Source of the DNA: JADFNB01 sp036397455
GTDB lineage: Bacteria; Gemmatimonadota; Gemmatimonadetes; Gemmatimonadales; GWC2-71-9
Direction of reading: 5' to 3'
Length of the DNA stretch: 64,000 bases
Assembly: GCA_036397455.1 (NCBI GenBank)
Contig: DASWIX010000035.1
Span: forward strand, 1 to 64,000
The notes beneath the pieces are model-generated. The model made no database searches and was not told where the DNA came from. It was given only the letters and a program-made list of their open reading frames with translations. Positions 1 through 7,908 of this stretch are shown here, in pieces. The first letter of the stretch is position 1, and each line of letters opens with the position of its first letter. The position numbers were made by a program, and so were the translations under genes.

Positions 1-37
1 AACGACAAACCGTTGCGCGCCGTGACATCGTTGTGCA

Positions 38-122
38 CCCTGGAGCCCCTCACCGAACTGGACCACCCGGCATTTCGCGTGGCGCATGGCGCTGTCCTAC
101 GGCATGGTGCACCGGATCTGGC
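38..122 (+). pseudogene. IS630-type transposase remnant (helix-turn-helix piece)
   Basis: Reading frame 2 across this stretch encodes NWTTRHFAWRMALSYGMVHR followed by IWQA. This matches the usual IS630-family segment in which a Trp-Thr-Thr-Arg stretch leads into the second helix-turn-helix ('TVHRIW.A'). Only about 28 codons remain, and the frame then runs straight into an IstB-like ATPase sequence, so it is a scrap of one insertion sequence fused to another. Assignment rests on motif memory; no catalytic DDE residues are present. Confidence 0.5.
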
Positions 123-808
123 AGGCCCAGCCCACCAGAAACTCGTCGACGCGCTCCTACGGGCTCTTTTTGAGCGCCGGTCGCCGCGGGGACCTCCAAT
201 GGGCCCGGCACCTGCTCCAGCGCCACGCCCTCTCCGGACTGCCCGACCACAGGGACCTCAAGAACTTCGACTGGAGCTACAACGCCCGTCTCCCCCAACG
301 CGACGTCCTTGAACTCGCCACCCTGAAATGCATCGACGCCAGGGAGGACGTGCTCATCCTCGGCCCTCCCGGCACCGGCAAGAGCCACGTCGCCAAGGCC
401 CTGGCGACCACCGCCGTGCAGCGTGGCTACAAAGTCCTCTACCGCGAAGCGCATCAGCTCATTGAGGACATCACGGAAGCCCGCGAACTCGGCAGCCTCC
501 GCAAGCTGCGCATCCAGATCCGCGACGCCGAACTGCTGCTGATCGACGATCTCTTCCTGCGCAAGCTCCCCACGCACGCCGGCGACGAGCTGGCCGACGT
601 GCTCATGGCGCGCTACGAAAAGGCATCCACCATCATTACCTCGAACCGACCCCTGGAGGACTGGCCCCGGCTCCTCGGCGACGTCGTGGTCGTCACCCCA
701 CTCCTCGACCGGCTCATGCACCACGGCCACCTGCTCAAATTCGAGGGCAAGAGCTGGCGGCTCAAGGAAGCGGCCGCCCGGGCTGCGAAACGGGGATCAT
801 CGCGCTAA
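86..808 (+). CDS. istB: IstB-like ATP-binding protein of an IS21-family element, chimeric N-terminus
   Basis: The 240-residue frame carries the AAA+ core of IstB, the helper ATPase that assists the IS21 transposase IstA. The features are the linker FDWSYNARLP (about residues 61-70), Walker A GPPGTGKS (93-100), Walker B LLLIDD (150-155), the sensor TSNRP (185-189) and LLDRLMHHGHLL near the C-terminus. The first 14 or so residues resemble an IS630 transposase, and the region up to about residue 35 does not look like IstB. The true IstB N-terminus is therefore missing, and no istA is visible upstream within the window. The C-terminal two thirds is intact; whether the chimera is expressed or active is unknown, and a truncated IS remnant is the simplest reading. 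Confidence 0.78.
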   Translation: MALSYGMVHRIWQAQPTRNSSTRSYGLFLSAGRRGDLQWARHLLQRHALSGLPDHRDLKNFDWSYNARLPQRDVLELATLKCIDAREDVLILGPPGTGKSHVAKALATTAVQRGYKVLYREAHQLIEDITEARELGSLRKLRIQIRDAELLLIDDLFLRKLPTHAGDELADVLMARYEKASTIITSNRPLEDWPRLLGDVVVVTPLLDRLMHHGHLLKFEGKSWRLKEAAARAAKRGSSR

Positions 809-1225
809 CTTGCACCGGTCCCGCCGCCCCAAGGCTGGGGGATTTTGACCCGGCCACAGGTGGAGGAGTTTGAGGTGGCCGCCGGGGGCCTCCGGGAACA
901 GGGATGCGGCAGGTGGACATTCTCCTAAACGGGATCACGCCGGGAACGGCGTGTCACTGAAGCGGCCGCAGCTCCCCGGACCACGCTAAACCGACAGGCT
1001 CGCAGCACCCGTGGCGGTTCGGTTTCGGTTCCCGGAGGTCGCTGCATATTATGCGCTCCGAGTTTCTGGGGCGATGGGTCGCGATCGCATCGCGTGGGCC
1101 GCTAACCCGGGAATGCTGCTGACGCACTGAACACAGTGGCCGTGGGCTACACGCACTGGGCTACTATGGTGGTGCGCAGCAGATTTCCGAATCTTAGGCC
1201 GCAGGCACCAGCACAGGGGCATACA
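809..1225. other. Gene-free stretch downstream of the IstB remnant
   Basis: No convincing gene. The first 90 bases hold two related phrases (gggggattttgacccggcc and ggaggagtttgaggtggcc around 837-882) of the kind found at the 3' side of IS21-type elements, so the right end of the insertion sequence probably lies here. The rest (about 950-1210) shows nothing recognisable. Confidence 0.35.
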
Positions 1226-1525
1226 ATGGATCCAATGGTCGTGGGCCTGTTGATCCTGCGGGACATCGGGTTCCCCGTCTTGGGCGTTGTGGGCGGCGTG
1301 GTCATACTTGCGAGAACAGCTGTCGGTCGACGGTTCATCGCGTCCGTGGGAGGGCGAGCGCCGAGCAATGAGGAGATATCTCAACCGCAAGAGCACCTCG
1401 CGCGCCTCGAGGCCGCGCTTGACGATGCCCAGGAACGCCTAGATGTGGCCGAACACATGTTGGCGGAGTCGCGGCGCCGGATCACGTCTCCGGTGCATCC
1501 GTCGGAGGTTACGACTCCCGTATGA
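1226..1525 (+). CDS. Small membrane protein with C-terminal coiled coil
   Basis: A 99-residue protein. One hydrophobic segment (about residues 4-28, VVGLLILRDIGFPVLGVVGG...) is followed by a charged heptad-like region (about 52-86, LARLEAALDDAQERLDVAEH) predicted to form a coiled coil. The start chosen is the ATG preceded by AGGGG seven bases upstream; the upstream in-frame ATG at 1136 has no comparable ribosome site. The arrangement (one transmembrane anchor plus cytoplasmic coiled coil) recalls small PspB-like or phage-type membrane proteins, but I do not recognise a family. It opens a run of small genes that may be gene cassettes. Confidence 0.6.
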   Translation: MDPMVVGLLILRDIGFPVLGVVGGVVILARTAVGRRFIASVGGRAPSNEEISQPQEHLARLEAALDDAQERLDVAEHMLAESRRRITSPVHPSEVTTPV

Positions 1526-1732
1526 TGCCTGCGGCTTAAACACCCGTAAGGCCCTTCATGAGCATCACGGCAATGCACCTGCCAAAGCGGGCCCAACCTC
1601 CGCATGCATCGTGAGTTCCAGCTGGCCCGATTTGCAGGTCATTGCGACGACGTTACCTGGCCGCCGGAAATGGTGGTCCTGCCAGCTCATTTGAGCTATC
1701 TTGCCGTTAGGTGTCCCACCACGAGAGCCGCG

Positions 1733-1966
1733 ATGCCCACCACCGCTGACATCCTCGAGCGCATCACCATCGATCCGGAGCAATGCGGCGGCCGCCCGTG
1801 CGTCCGCGGGATGCGGATACGGGTGATAGATATCCTGCAGCTCCTCGCGGCCGGTGAGACTCCCGACACGATTCTTCCCCAGTATCCCTACCTTGAACGC
1901 GAGGATATCGCTGCGGCGCTCTTGTATGCGGCGCGCCGGCTAGACCACCCCCACCCCGCCGCCTAG
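1733..1966 (+). CDS. DUF433 protein, putative antitoxin
   Basis: A 77-residue protein with the DUF433 signature: ITIDPEQCGGRPCVRGMRI, then VIDILQLLAAGETPDTIL and YPYLEREDIAAALLYAARR. DUF433 proteins are predicted helix-turn-helix antitoxins encoded next to DUF5615 PIN-like toxins, exactly as here: the following gene begins one base after this stop codon. The ATG is chosen because the family starts a few residues before the ITIDPE motif and a weak purine-rich site (GAGAG) precedes it; the longer frame from 1604 adds non-family sequence. Confidence 0.8.
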   Translation: MPTTADILERITIDPEQCGGRPCVRGMRIRVIDILQLLAAGETPDTILPQYPYLEREDIAAALLYAARRLDHPHPAA

Positions 1967-1967
1967 A

Positions 1968-2336
1968 GTGCCGCAGGACGCGGCGCGCGAAGCACCGCTG
2001 CGAGCTTGGGTGGATGCGCAACTCCCCTCCTTGCTGGCGACCTGGCGAGTTCAGCGTCGAGACGCACATGTGGATGGCTTGGGGCTGCTCCGGGCAAAGG
2101 ACGCGGCCATCTTCGCGGCGGCTCGCGAGGAGGGCCGCCAGCACCCGCCGCTGGTGGTGGTCACGAAGGATGAGGATTTCATCAAGTTGCTGGAGCGCCA
2201 CGGGACACCCCCTCAAGTGGTATGGGTGACGTGCGGCAACGTCTCCAATGCCGAGTTGCACCGCATCATGTCCACCAGTTGGCCGCGAGCCGCTGCGCTC
2301 CTTCGAGCTGGCGAGCCGCTCGTTGAGCTTCGATAG
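1968..2336 (+). CDS. DUF5615 PIN-like toxin
   Basis: A 122-residue protein starting at GTG one base after the DUF433 stop. It carries the DUF5615 pattern: an early acidic residue in WVDAQLP, a central DGLGLLRAKDAAIFAAAREE, VVVTKDEDF with the second acidic cluster, and PPQVVWVTCGN. The family is a compact relative of PIN-domain ribonucleases and is thought to act as the toxin of a DUF433/DUF5615 pair. Key acidic positions are present, so it may be functional. It is translationally coupled to the preceding antitoxin. A 70-bp repeat starts 25 bases after its stop codon. Confidence 0.78.
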   Translation: MPQDAAREAPLRAWVDAQLPSLLATWRVQRRDAHVDGLGLLRAKDAAIFAAAREEGRQHPPLVVVTKDEDFIKLLERHGTPPQVVWVTCGNVSNAELHRIMSTSWPRAAALLRAGEPLVELR

Positions 2337-2361
2337 CAGCCGTTGGGCCGCTGCGATGCGA

Positions 2362-2431
2362 GCATAACACCTATAAGGCCTCCGCTGTCCAGTCGACGTA
2401 GCTCTACAACACGGGGTGGGGTGGTCCCGTT
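2362..2431 (+). repeat. 70-bp direct repeat, copy 1 (attC-like?)
   Basis: Begins with GCATAAC and ends with CCCGTT, after which similarity to the second copy (3768-3837) stops. Shared blocks are TAACACCT.TAAGGCCTC at the left and CTACAAC.CGGGGTGGGG style sequence at the right; the centre differs. Both copies are exactly 70 bp and each follows the 3' end of a small plus-strand gene. The left end resembles an integron R'' box (RYYYAAC), but a good R' box and a strong stem are not evident, so attC identity is unproven. Confidence 0.55.
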
Positions 2432-2859
2432 TTGAAGGATGTGGCTCGGCCACCGATGCTCTGACTTCATTGCGGGATCGGTGCGCTGTTCGGCACCAAA
2501 CACCTATCTAGACTCGGCGTTGGGACGTCCTCAAGCGGCGACCTCATCTGTGGAGGCACGGATCGGTTAGGCATCGGGCTCGCCCGCCTCCCTCCCTATC
2601 GCCCTACGTCAGGTGGCCAGGAACGTCGCCTGGTCATGCTTCCACTGGTGATAGACGGTGCGCGCCAGCTTGTGGGCCAACACCGTCAGGGCTTTGCCCC
2701 GGGCGCACGAATGGTGAGTGACGGCTACGGCCGGCAGCGGCTCGCGAGGAAGGAGGTGATGATTGTGCACGCCAAGAGGTTCGCCCGCAGCTCATTGCCG
2801 GACCGTTACGCGTCACCCGGGCAGTTGCGCGGGTCCCCAGATCTCCCGAGATTTGGAAT
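2432..2859. other. Region without an intact gene
   Basis: Apart from the minus-strand transposase tail at 2609-2745 nothing convincing is seen. A short phrase AAACACCTAT near 2497 echoes the left end of the 70-bp repeat, but without the rest of it. Confidence 0.4.
2609..2745 (-). pseudogene. IS110-like transposase C-terminal remnant
   Basis: The minus strand encodes GKALTVLAHKLARTVYHQWK followed by HDQATFLAT and a stop. The pattern K(A)LTVLAHKLAR.VY is typical of the C-terminal end of IS110-family transposases. Only about 45 codons are readable, with no catalytic region upstream, so it is a decayed fragment. Assignment is by motif recognition only. Confidence 0.42.
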
Positions 2860-3089
2860 ATGACCCCAAAGGTCCTTCGGGACGAGATCCTGTGGACGAG
2901 ATCCTGCGCCTCCCCGTCGAGGAGCGGCTGAACCTGCTCGAGCAGGTGTGGAACAGTGTGGCCGCCGATCCGGCCAGGGTCCCGGTTCCAGAATGGCGTA
3001 TCGAGGAACTCGATCGTCGCCTGGAGGATTCCTATCCCGAGCGGGTGTCATGGAACGAACTCAAGTCACGGTTCTTCGACCGGACGTAG
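2860..3089 (+). pseudogene. Addiction-module antitoxin (TIGR02574/PF09720 type) frameshifted by a 14-bp tandem duplication
   Basis: The ATG opens MTPKVLRDEIL, the normal start of this small antitoxin family. A 13-bp word GGACGAGATCCTG then occurs twice with a 14-bp period (2880-2892 and 2894-2906), throwing the frame. Removing one 14-bp unit restores a continuous 71-residue protein ending ...RLPVEERLNLLEQVWNSV... and VPVPEWRIEELDRRL. The duplication creates an in-frame GTG at 2892 that could reinitiate a 65-residue product lacking only the first few residues. The next gene (3096) is a truncated ParE toxin, so loss of this antitoxin would be tolerated. Confidence 0.75.
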
Positions 3090-3095
3090 CGCCCC

Positions 3096-3242
3096 GTGCG
3101 AGTCGTCTACCGGCTCACGGTTGGCCGCGACATTGCCGCGGCCTCGGGGGGGGGGATGAGAGCGAACATGAAGACTGAGATCCTTCAGGACTCCGGTGTG
3201 GCCCGCCAGCTTTCGCTCGCGCGTCATGCGCGGATTCGCTAG
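3096..3242 (+). pseudogene. Truncated ParE/RelE-type toxin
   Basis: A GTG six bases after the antitoxin stop opens MRVVYRLTVGRDIAAAS, matching the first strand and helix of ParE-like toxins (usually about 95 residues). After residue 17 the frame hits a run of ten G (3146-3155) and continues as unrelated sequence to a stop at 3240. None of the three frames beyond the G-run resembles the rest of ParE, so the toxin is truncated rather than merely frameshifted. It pairs with the damaged antitoxin just upstream. Confidence 0.6.
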
Positions 3243-3263
3243 GCCGCCGCGCGACCCTATCCT

Positions 3264-3773
3264 ATGGCTCAGGTCTGGAGACGCGTCCGAGATTCCCTTC
3301 TTCTGGTGCTTCTCGCGCCAGTGTGGATCCCGCTTGCGGTCCTGGTAGCCGTTCTTGCGGTCATCGTCTATCCGTTCACTAGGGCGCGGTTGTGGATGCT
3401 TCGTCGCGCCTTTCGGAAGAAGTGGGGGCCCGCCGGCCGCGACATTCTTCTCATCTACTCGAATAGCCCGAACTGGCAGGAGTACATTGAGCAGAATTGG
3501 CTTCCGCACCTGGATGATCGGACCGTTCTGCTGAACTGGTCCGAGCGCGCCCAGTGGCGGGAGAAGCATCCGCTCGAGGCGAAGCTGCTTCGAGCTTACC
3601 TCGGAGATCGGGAGTTCAACCCCGCGGCGGTGTACATACCCGATCGTGGTAGAGTTCGCGTGATCCGGTTCTGGCAAGCGTTTCGCGATTTCAAGCATGG
3701 ACGCGAAGCGCTACTGCGACGCCAAGAGGCGACGCTTTTCACACTTATCGACCGAACGCGGGCGGCGGCCTAA
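3264..3773 (+). CDS. Hypothetical membrane-anchored protein
   Basis: A 169-residue protein with a long hydrophobic N-terminal segment (about residues 11-37, two possible passes around APVWIPLAVLVAVLAVIVYP), a basic stretch RLWMLRRAFRKKW, then a soluble part containing DILLIYSNSPNWQEYIEQNW, LNWSERAQW and VRVIRFWQAFRDFKHG. I have seen this layout in uncharacterised small proteins but cannot assign a function. Its stop codon TAA lies inside GCCTAAC, the left end of a 70-bp repeat; stop-in-R'' is a typical arrangement of integron gene cassettes. Confidence 0.6.
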   Translation: MAQVWRRVRDSLLLVLLAPVWIPLAVLVAVLAVIVYPFTRARLWMLRRAFRKKWGPAGRDILLIYSNSPNWQEYIEQNWLPHLDDRTVLLNWSERAQWREKHPLEAKLLRAYLGDREFNPAAVYIPDRGRVRVIRFWQAFRDFKHGREALLRRQEATLFTLIDRTRAAA

Positions 3774-3837
3774 CACCTGTAAGGCCTCTGTCGTCAAGCG
3801 GGCGGAGTTCGACAACGCGGGGTGGGGTGGCCCCGTT
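3768..3837 (+). repeat. 70-bp direct repeat, copy 2 (attC-like?)
   Basis: Starts GCCTAAC (a perfect RYYYAAC box overlapping the stop codon of the preceding gene) and ends CCCGTT; it matches copy 1 at 2362-2431 at both ends. A short inner complement (TGTCG at about 3788 with CGACA at about 3810) could form a small stem. Whether this is a true attC recombination site is uncertain because the right end does not give GTTRRRY. Confidence 0.55.
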
Positions 3838-4295
3838 GCGATCCCGGCCACGCGTCGCGGCCGATACCGGGTTGGTGGCGTGGGTGCCGCTGGCCCGGGC
3901 GCGTCGTCGAGGTCCGGTGGCGGGGGGGCGTTCCTGCTCGAAGTTCAGCTCGATTCCGTTGTGGAACAGGCGCGGGCGGCCGGCGGGACCGGCGGCGGTG
4001 AGCCCCGAGCGCCGATGTGCATCGAGGCGGAAACCGACCGCGCCCGCGTCGCCGTGTCCATCTGGTCGCTCGAGGGTCGGGAGACCGGCGGCGGCTGGCG
4101 GCTAGGGCGCGTCTCGGGATGTGGCGATCGGGCTCAAGTAGCCATGTACCCGACTGGTCGTCTCCCCTTTCCTATCGTATGTTTGCGTATGCCGTCGGGT
4201 TTCCCCGAACGTAGATTGCCTCATTCCCTGACCACAATTGTGATGTCGTCTGGAAGGGCAATCGACGCGCACTCCACGTTCGCCCGGATCGAGTG
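3838..4295. other. Gene-free stretch upstream of the oxygenase gene
   Basis: GC-rich with several open frames but none with recognisable protein features; no repeat or RNA gene seen. Presumably includes the promoter of the oxygenase-kinase pair. Confidence 0.4.
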
Positions 4296-5393
4296 ATGAG
4301 CGACAAGAAGCTCCATGGTGTCGAGGCGGTCAACGAAGAGTACCAGCAGTACGACCAGGTCGAGCGGCCGCACGCCTACCATCTGGCCGAGCATGCCGCT
4401 GAGGATCAATTCGACGACGAAACGGAGATCAAGACCTGCGATCTGAGCCAGTTGCTTCACGGCGGTGTCGCGGGCCAGGAGCGTTTTGCGGAGGACCTTG
4501 GGTCGGCCATGAAGGAGATCGGTTTCGCGATTCTGGTCGGACACGGAGTGGATACGTCCCTGCACGACACCGCGACCGAGAAGGTGATCGAGTTCTTCAC
4601 CACGGCGACACGCGAACAGAAGATGCGGTACCGCGCGGAACGCCACGGCTCGGTCAACCAGGGATACTTCCCGATCAAGGAGACGAGTGACATCCACCCG
4701 GACCTGGTGGAGGGGTGGGTGTTTTGCCGCCGCGCGTTCGATATGCCTCAACACCGGGTCGCACCGTTCGAGGAGACCGACTATTGGCCCCTCGCCGGTT
4801 ACGAGCCCTTCTTCCGCCAGATCGTGCTGGCGCACGAGCGGCTCATTCTCCCCCTCACGCAGAGCATCTTCCGGTACCTCGGCGTTGATCCGCATCACTA
4901 TGACGAGCGGTTGACGCAGACCAACTTCGGCTTGCGCCTCAACTACTATCCCCCGATCAGTCGCGAGGACGATGAGTCGGGAGCGGGCAGGCTGTTGGGT
5001 CATGAAGACATCGACCTGTTCACGATCCTGCCGGCGCCCAGGGTCGAGGGACTCCAGGCGCTCAACCGCCAGAATGGCAAGTGGGTGCGGGTGCAGGCGC
5101 CACCCGGCTCGATCATTCTCAACACCGGCGACTACATGCAGCGGGTCACCAACGACGTGCTGCCGTCAACCACGCACCGGGTCAGCAAACCGCGCGACGG
5201 CACCGCACACGAGGAACCGCGGGTGTCGGTTCCCATGGCGGTGTACGTGTGGGAGGACGAGCTGCTGGAAGTGCTGCCGGGATTGCCGGAACCCACATAC
5301 CCGCCCATCAAGGCGATCAACTTTCACACCAAGACGACCGCGAAGTTCTACGGAGACGAGTATGCCGTTGACGGCGACAGCGAGGCGTCCTGA
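4296..5393 (+). CDS. 2-oxoglutarate/Fe(II)-dependent dioxygenase, isopenicillin N synthase superfamily
   Basis: A 365-residue protein of the plant-type/IPNS-like oxygenase family. The N-terminal DIOX_N part (about 45-160) contains AMKEIGFAILVGHGVD and QGYFPIKET. The catalytic jelly roll shows the Fe ligands H-x-D in LLGHEDIDLFTIL, the distal His in STTHRVSKP, and the 2-oxoglutarate-binding R-x-S in EPRVSVPM. FGLRLNYYPP is the typical strand before the HxD motif. The substrate cannot be read from sequence. Its TGA stop overlaps the CTG start of the following zinc-ribbon kinase, implying translational coupling. The ATG at 4296 is preferred over GTG at 4293, and both are possible. Confidence 0.85.
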   Translation: MSDKKLHGVEAVNEEYQQYDQVERPHAYHLAEHAAEDQFDDETEIKTCDLSQLLHGGVAGQERFAEDLGSAMKEIGFAILVGHGVDTSLHDTATEKVIEFFTTATREQKMRYRAERHGSVNQGYFPIKETSDIHPDLVEGWVFCRRAFDMPQHRVAPFEETDYWPLAGYEPFFRQIVLAHERLILPLTQSIFRYLGVDPHHYDERLTQTNFGLRLNYYPPISREDDESGAGRLLGHEDIDLFTILPAPRVEGLQALNRQNGKWVRVQAPPGSIILNTGDYMQRVTNDVLPSTTHRVSKPRDGTAHEEPRVSVPMAVYVWEDELLEVLPGLPEPTYPPIKAINFHTKTTAKFYGDEYAVDGDSEAS

Positions 5394-7840
5394 GCTACTG
5401 TAGCCGCTGCGGCGCTTCGATCGAGGACGGGGCCCAGTTCTGCATGCAGTGCGGCACCGACGTCACCGGTGTGCCCGCCGCCAAGACCCAACAGATGACC
5501 ACGACGCCGGCGCCCGCGCCGGCCAAGAAGGGCACGGACCCGTTGCTCGACGCCGTGCGTCACGCCACGCTCGGCGAATATGAGATCCTCGGGGAACTGG
5601 GGCGCGGTGGAATGGCGGCGGTCTACCTGGCGCACGATCTCTCGCTCAATCGCAAGGTCGCGTTGAAGGTCGTGCTGCCGATGCTGCTCGAGATGGGTTC
5701 GGGCATTGGCGAACGCTTCAAGCGCGAAGCGCAGACGTCCGCCGGACTGAGTCATCCGCACATCATCCCGGTGTACGCCGTCAAGGAGCACGAGCACGTC
5801 GTCTACTTCGTCATGAAGTACGTGAAGGGACGCACGCTCGAGTCCGTGATTCATGATTTCGGGGCCATCCCGATCACGGTGACGCAGACGATTCTCAATC
5901 AGGTTGCCAGCGCACTGGGCTACGCCCACCGGAATGGCGTGATTCACCGGGACATCAAGCCGGGCAACATCCTGCTCGATCGCGAAGGTTGGGCGGTGGT
6001 CACCGATTTTGGGATCGCCAAAGTCACCGAGTTGCAGGCCCTGACGATGACGGGCGCCACGGTCGGGACACCCACGTACATGAGTCCCGAGCAGTGTTCG
6101 GGCGTGGACGTGACGGCGGCCGCGGACCAGTACTCCCTGGGGGTCGTGGCGTACGAGATGGTTACCGGACAGCTTCCGTTTGCCAGCGGTTCGCCGATGA
6201 CGGTGATGTACGAGCACGTGCACACGCCGGCGCCGCACCTTGCGAACGTGATGCCGGACTGCCCGGAACAGTTGGCGACGGCCATCATGCGGATGCTGGA
6301 AAAGAAACCGGAAGACCGTTGGCCCACGATCGAGGACGCGGTGGCCGCGATCGGTGTCGTCACCGATACCGACCAGCAGATCGCGCGGACGAGCGTGGGC
6401 AAACTGGCGCAACGTGGTAGCGCCAGCGCCATCCTTGAAAAGTTCAAGACGCCGGGCAGCCCTATTCCGATGAGCCGATCGGCGCCCAGTCTCCGAACCT
6501 CGAAGGAGGCGCCCACCTCGTCCGTGGCCCGCCGCCGCGCCATGTGGGGTGTGCCGGTCGCGTTGATCGCGACCGCGGCGGCGTGGTTGGTGTTCGGTCG
6601 CGGCAACACGGAACCGACCACGCCGGCTGAATCCAGCGTGCCGACGATGACCGCTGCCGAGCCCGCCGCGCCCGCGATTGCGCGTTTGGAGATTACCGGA
6701 GAACCCGCATCGCTCGCGATCGGCGAGACTGTCCAGCTCTCCGTACGCGGCTATGGTGCGGACGGGAATGAAGTGGTGGCCGACGGGATTACGTGGGAAT
6801 CTGACGCGCTCGCCGTGGCGAGCGTGTCGGCCTCGGGATTTGTCGAGGCGGTGGCCCAGGGCGTTGCCCGTCTGAGCGCGCGCCGGAACGGGCAGTCGGC
6901 GACCGTCTCGATTCGGGTGAGCGGTCGGGCGGCGGCGCCTCCGACGGCGGCGACGGCGACCCGACTCGCCGTCTCGTCGGTCGGGTTGGCACCGGAGTCG
7001 GCGAGCATCGCGATCGGCGAGCGCACGCAGCTGCGAGCAATGCCCCGGGCGTCGACCGGGGCCGACTTGCCGGATCGCGAGGTGATCTGGACCTCATCGA
7101 ATCCCGGTGTCGCCACGGTGTCGGCCAGTGGCATCGTGACCGCGCTTGCCGAAGGGGCCGCCCGCGTGACCGCGAGCAGCGAGCGCGGGTCCGGACAGGC
7201 CACGATCACCGTCACGCAGGTTCTGGTGTCGTCGATCACGGTCACGCCGACCCAATCGACGATCGAGGTCGGGGCGACCATTCCGCTCTCCGCTGAGCCG
7301 CGGACGGCGGGGGGGAGTCCCCTGCCGGACCGTCTCGTGACGTGGCGGTCGAGCAACCCCGCGGTTCTGCGGGTGAGCGCAGGCGGGGTGGCAAGCGGGA
7401 TTGCCGCCGGCACCGCGGTGGTCACCGCCGCGAGCGGCGGTGTCGAAGCGACCGCGACTCTCACGGTCCGGGCGACAGCGCCCGCCCCGGCCAACCCGCC
7501 GGAGCCGCCTCCAGCCGCCGTGGATGCGCGGCCAGCGATCGAGTCGGTACTGCAGCGCTACGGCGAGGCGATCGAGGCGCGCGACGTCGCCCGCGTGCGC
7601 CAGGTCTATCCCGACATGACCGCCGCGCAGGAGCGGGCGTGGCGCGATTTCTTCGCTGGCGTGGAGGATCTGGAGGTCACGCTCACCGTGCTCGCGCTGA
7701 CCATCGACGGTGACCATGCCAACGCCCGCGTTGCCGCGATGTACGACTACCAGGCCGCCCGGAAGGAGCATCGCGCGTTCGAGTTCCGCGCGACGTTCCG
7801 GCGCGTCGCATCCGGTTGGCAGATCTTGACGATTCAGTAG
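5390..7840 (+). CDS. Membrane Ser/Thr protein kinase with N-terminal zinc ribbon and Ig-like domains
   Basis: An 816-residue protein. A zinc ribbon at the very start (MSYCSRCG, then FCMQCG; Cys 4, 7, 18, 21) is complete only if translation starts at the CTG overlapping the previous stop; GAGG precedes it. The kinase domain (about 65-330) has the Gly loop GRGGMAAVY, catalytic Lys in VALK (93), HRDIKPGN (186-193), DFG (206-208) and SPEQ. After one transmembrane helix (384-403) come three bacterial Ig-like (BIG2) repeats with 'WESDALAVASVS', 'WTSSNPGVATVS' and 'WRSSNPAVLRVS' cores. Last is a C-terminal NTF2/SnoaL-like domain (from about 700, VLQRYGEAIEARDVARVRQV). The likely role is an extracytoplasmic-sensing eukaryotic-like kinase. 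ATG at 5444 would cut the second zinc knuckle. Confidence 0.85.
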   Translation: MSYCSRCGASIEDGAQFCMQCGTDVTGVPAAKTQQMTTTPAPAPAKKGTDPLLDAVRHATLGEYEILGELGRGGMAAVYLAHDLSLNRKVALKVVLPMLLEMGSGIGERFKREAQTSAGLSHPHIIPVYAVKEHEHVVYFVMKYVKGRTLESVIHDFGAIPITVTQTILNQVASALGYAHRNGVIHRDIKPGNILLDREGWAVVTDFGIAKVTELQALTMTGATVGTPTYMSPEQCSGVDVTAAADQYSLGVVAYEMVTGQLPFASGSPMTVMYEHVHTPAPHLANVMPDCPEQLATAIMRMLEKKPEDRWPTIEDAVAAIGVVTDTDQQIARTSVGKLAQRGSASAILEKFKTPGSPIPMSRSAPSLRTSKEAPTSSVARRRAMWGVPVALIATAAAWLVFGRGNTEPTTPAESSVPTMTAAEPAAPAIARLEITGEPASLAIGETVQLSVRGYGADGNEVVADGITWESDALAVASVSASGFVEAVAQGVARLSARRNGQSATVSIRVSGRAAAPPTAATATRLAVSSVGLAPESASIAIGERTQLRAMPRASTGADLPDREVIWTSSNPGVATVSASGIVTALAEGAARVTASSERGSGQATITVTQVLVSSITVTPTQSTIEVGATIPLSAEPRTAGGSPLPDRLVTWRSSNPAVLRVSAGGVASGIAAGTAVVTAASGGVEATATLTVRATAPAPANPPEPPPAAVDARPAIESVLQRYGEAIEARDVARVRQVYPDMTAAQERAWRDFFAGVEDLEVTLTVLALTIDGDHANARVAAMYDYQAARKEHRAFEFRATFRRVASGWQILTIQ

Positions 7841-7908
7841 CCCGGCGGCGACGTCCGGCGGCAGTCATAAGTCGAACGGTACGTGCCTCACCCTTGCCCC
7901 GAGGATTC

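Noticed and set aside
50..730. 226-residue minus-strand open frame opposite istB
   Set aside because: Shadow of the IstB gene: the plus frame has clear Walker motifs, the minus frame has no recognisable domain.
3697..4296. Open frames covering 3697-4296
   Set aside because: No domain, no ribosome site, overlap of the 70-bp repeat; considered non-coding.
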